A stretch of 50,141 nt of DNA from a bacterium. Lineage in GTDB: Bacteria; Lernaellota; Lernaellaia; JACKCT01. Below the pieces are notes generated by a model. It saw only the letters and a program-made list of their open reading frames with translations. It was not told the origin of the DNA and made no database searches. Every line of letters starts with the position of its first letter. The first letter of the stretch is position 1. Below are positions 49,800 to 50,141 of this stretch, piece by piece. Both the position numbers and the translations under genes were made by a program. Location: the NCBI GenBank assembly GCA_019912885.1, contig JAIOHV010000091.1:1-50141 (forward strand). Reading direction: 5' to 3'.

Positions 49800-50141
49800 C
49801 TACATTGGCTCGGCGACGTGCAGCGCCGCCGCGATCTCCCGCGTCATGGCTTCGAAGGTGAAAACCTCCGATGCCAGGCGCCGGCCCTCGTCGCCAAGGC
49901 GGCGCGCGAGGGCGCGATCGTCGAGGATGCGCGCGATTTTGCCGGCGATATCCGCGGGGTCGAGCGGATCGGCCAGAAATCCGCTTTCGCCGTCGCGCAC
50001 GGCCTCCGGCACGCCGCCGGATCGCCCGCCGACGACCGGTACGCCGAACGCGCCCGCCTCGACAAACACGATGCCGAAGCCTTCGACGTCGTCGCCGTCG
50101 GAACGGCTCGCCATGACAAACGCGTCGGCACGGGCGTAGAG
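49800..50141 (-). CDS. GT4-family glycosyltransferase (5' part outside window)
   Basis: Only the C-terminal 113 codons are present; the frame continues past the right edge (LYARADAFVMASRSDGDD). The donor-site motif EGFGIVFVEAGAFGVPVVGG with E-x7-E spacing is followed by SGGVPEAVRDGESGFLADP and the typical closing helices (ILDDRALARRLGDEGRRLAS, FTFEAMTREI). It is a retaining GT4 enzyme of the second polysaccharide cluster and presumably the gene upstream of the double glycosyltransferase, separated from it by the repeat array. Confidence 0.88.
   Translation of the reverse strand, partial: LYARADAFVMASRSDGDDVEGFGIVFVEAGAFGVPVVGGRSGGVPEAVRDGESGFLADPLDPADIAGKIARILDDRALARRLGDEGRRLASEVFTFEAMTREIAAALHVAEPM

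Overview
The window is about 50 kb of GC-rich bacterial chromosome from a Gram-negative organism. Evidence for an outer membrane is a TonB-dependent receptor and several lipoproteins with a lipobox. Genes are packed in operons with ATGA/GTGA start-stop overlaps. Very Asp-rich protein tails and many small dispersed intergenic repeats suggest an uncultured lineage near the former Deltaproteobacteria (Myxococcota or Lernaellota type). That placement is inference: there is no rRNA or ribosomal marker here.

Layout. (1) About 1-15.7 kb is a surface-glycan operon on the plus strand: a SUMF1-like protein, GT4 and GT2 glycosyltransferases, a very large multidomain glycosyltransferase, two proteins with nucleotidyltransferase-like motifs (one fused to GT4), a Rossmann-methyltransferase fusion, a capsule-synthesis-like protein and a GT4 with a C-terminal Rossmann module. 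One radical SAM/SPASM gene is inserted on the minus strand. (2) 15.9-26.3 kb holds envelope and secreted functions: a GMC oxidoreductase, a repeat protein with a poly-Asp tail, a ceramidase-like lipoprotein, a cohesin-like lipoprotein overlapping a dockerin-tailed M1 peptidase gene, a GH-A-type glycoside hydrolase lipoprotein and a flavoprotein. (3) 26.3-32.2 kb has a small winged-helix protein, a RidA-family protein, and an overlapping set rtcB / TonB-dependent receptor / lipoprotein. (4) 32.2-37.7 kb has rfbD, two polytopic membrane proteins whose 3' ends overlap convergently, a tRNA-Leu(CAA) and an EamA transporter. (5) 38.2-41.3 kb is a visibly AT-richer two-gene convergent block, an unknown protein with a possible E-x-K nuclease motif and a J-domain/beta-propeller-like protein, flanked by repeat-rich non-coding DNA. 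(6) 42.0-50.1 kb is a second polysaccharide cluster on the minus strand: galE, UDP-xylose synthase, ugd, an undecaprenyl-phosphate sugar transferase, a double glycosyltransferase and a GT4 cut by the window edge.

How the genes work together. Cluster 6 can make UDP-galactose, UDP-glucuronate and UDP-xylose from UDP-glucose, load a first sugar on undecaprenyl phosphate and extend it. rfbD adds a dTDP-rhamnose step. Cluster 1 probably builds or decorates another surface glycan. The most notable points are the cohesin/dockerin pair, the AT-rich two-gene block, a dispersed hairpin repeat amplified into a six-copy 61-bp array, and dispersed repeats carried in frame inside two glycosyltransferase genes.
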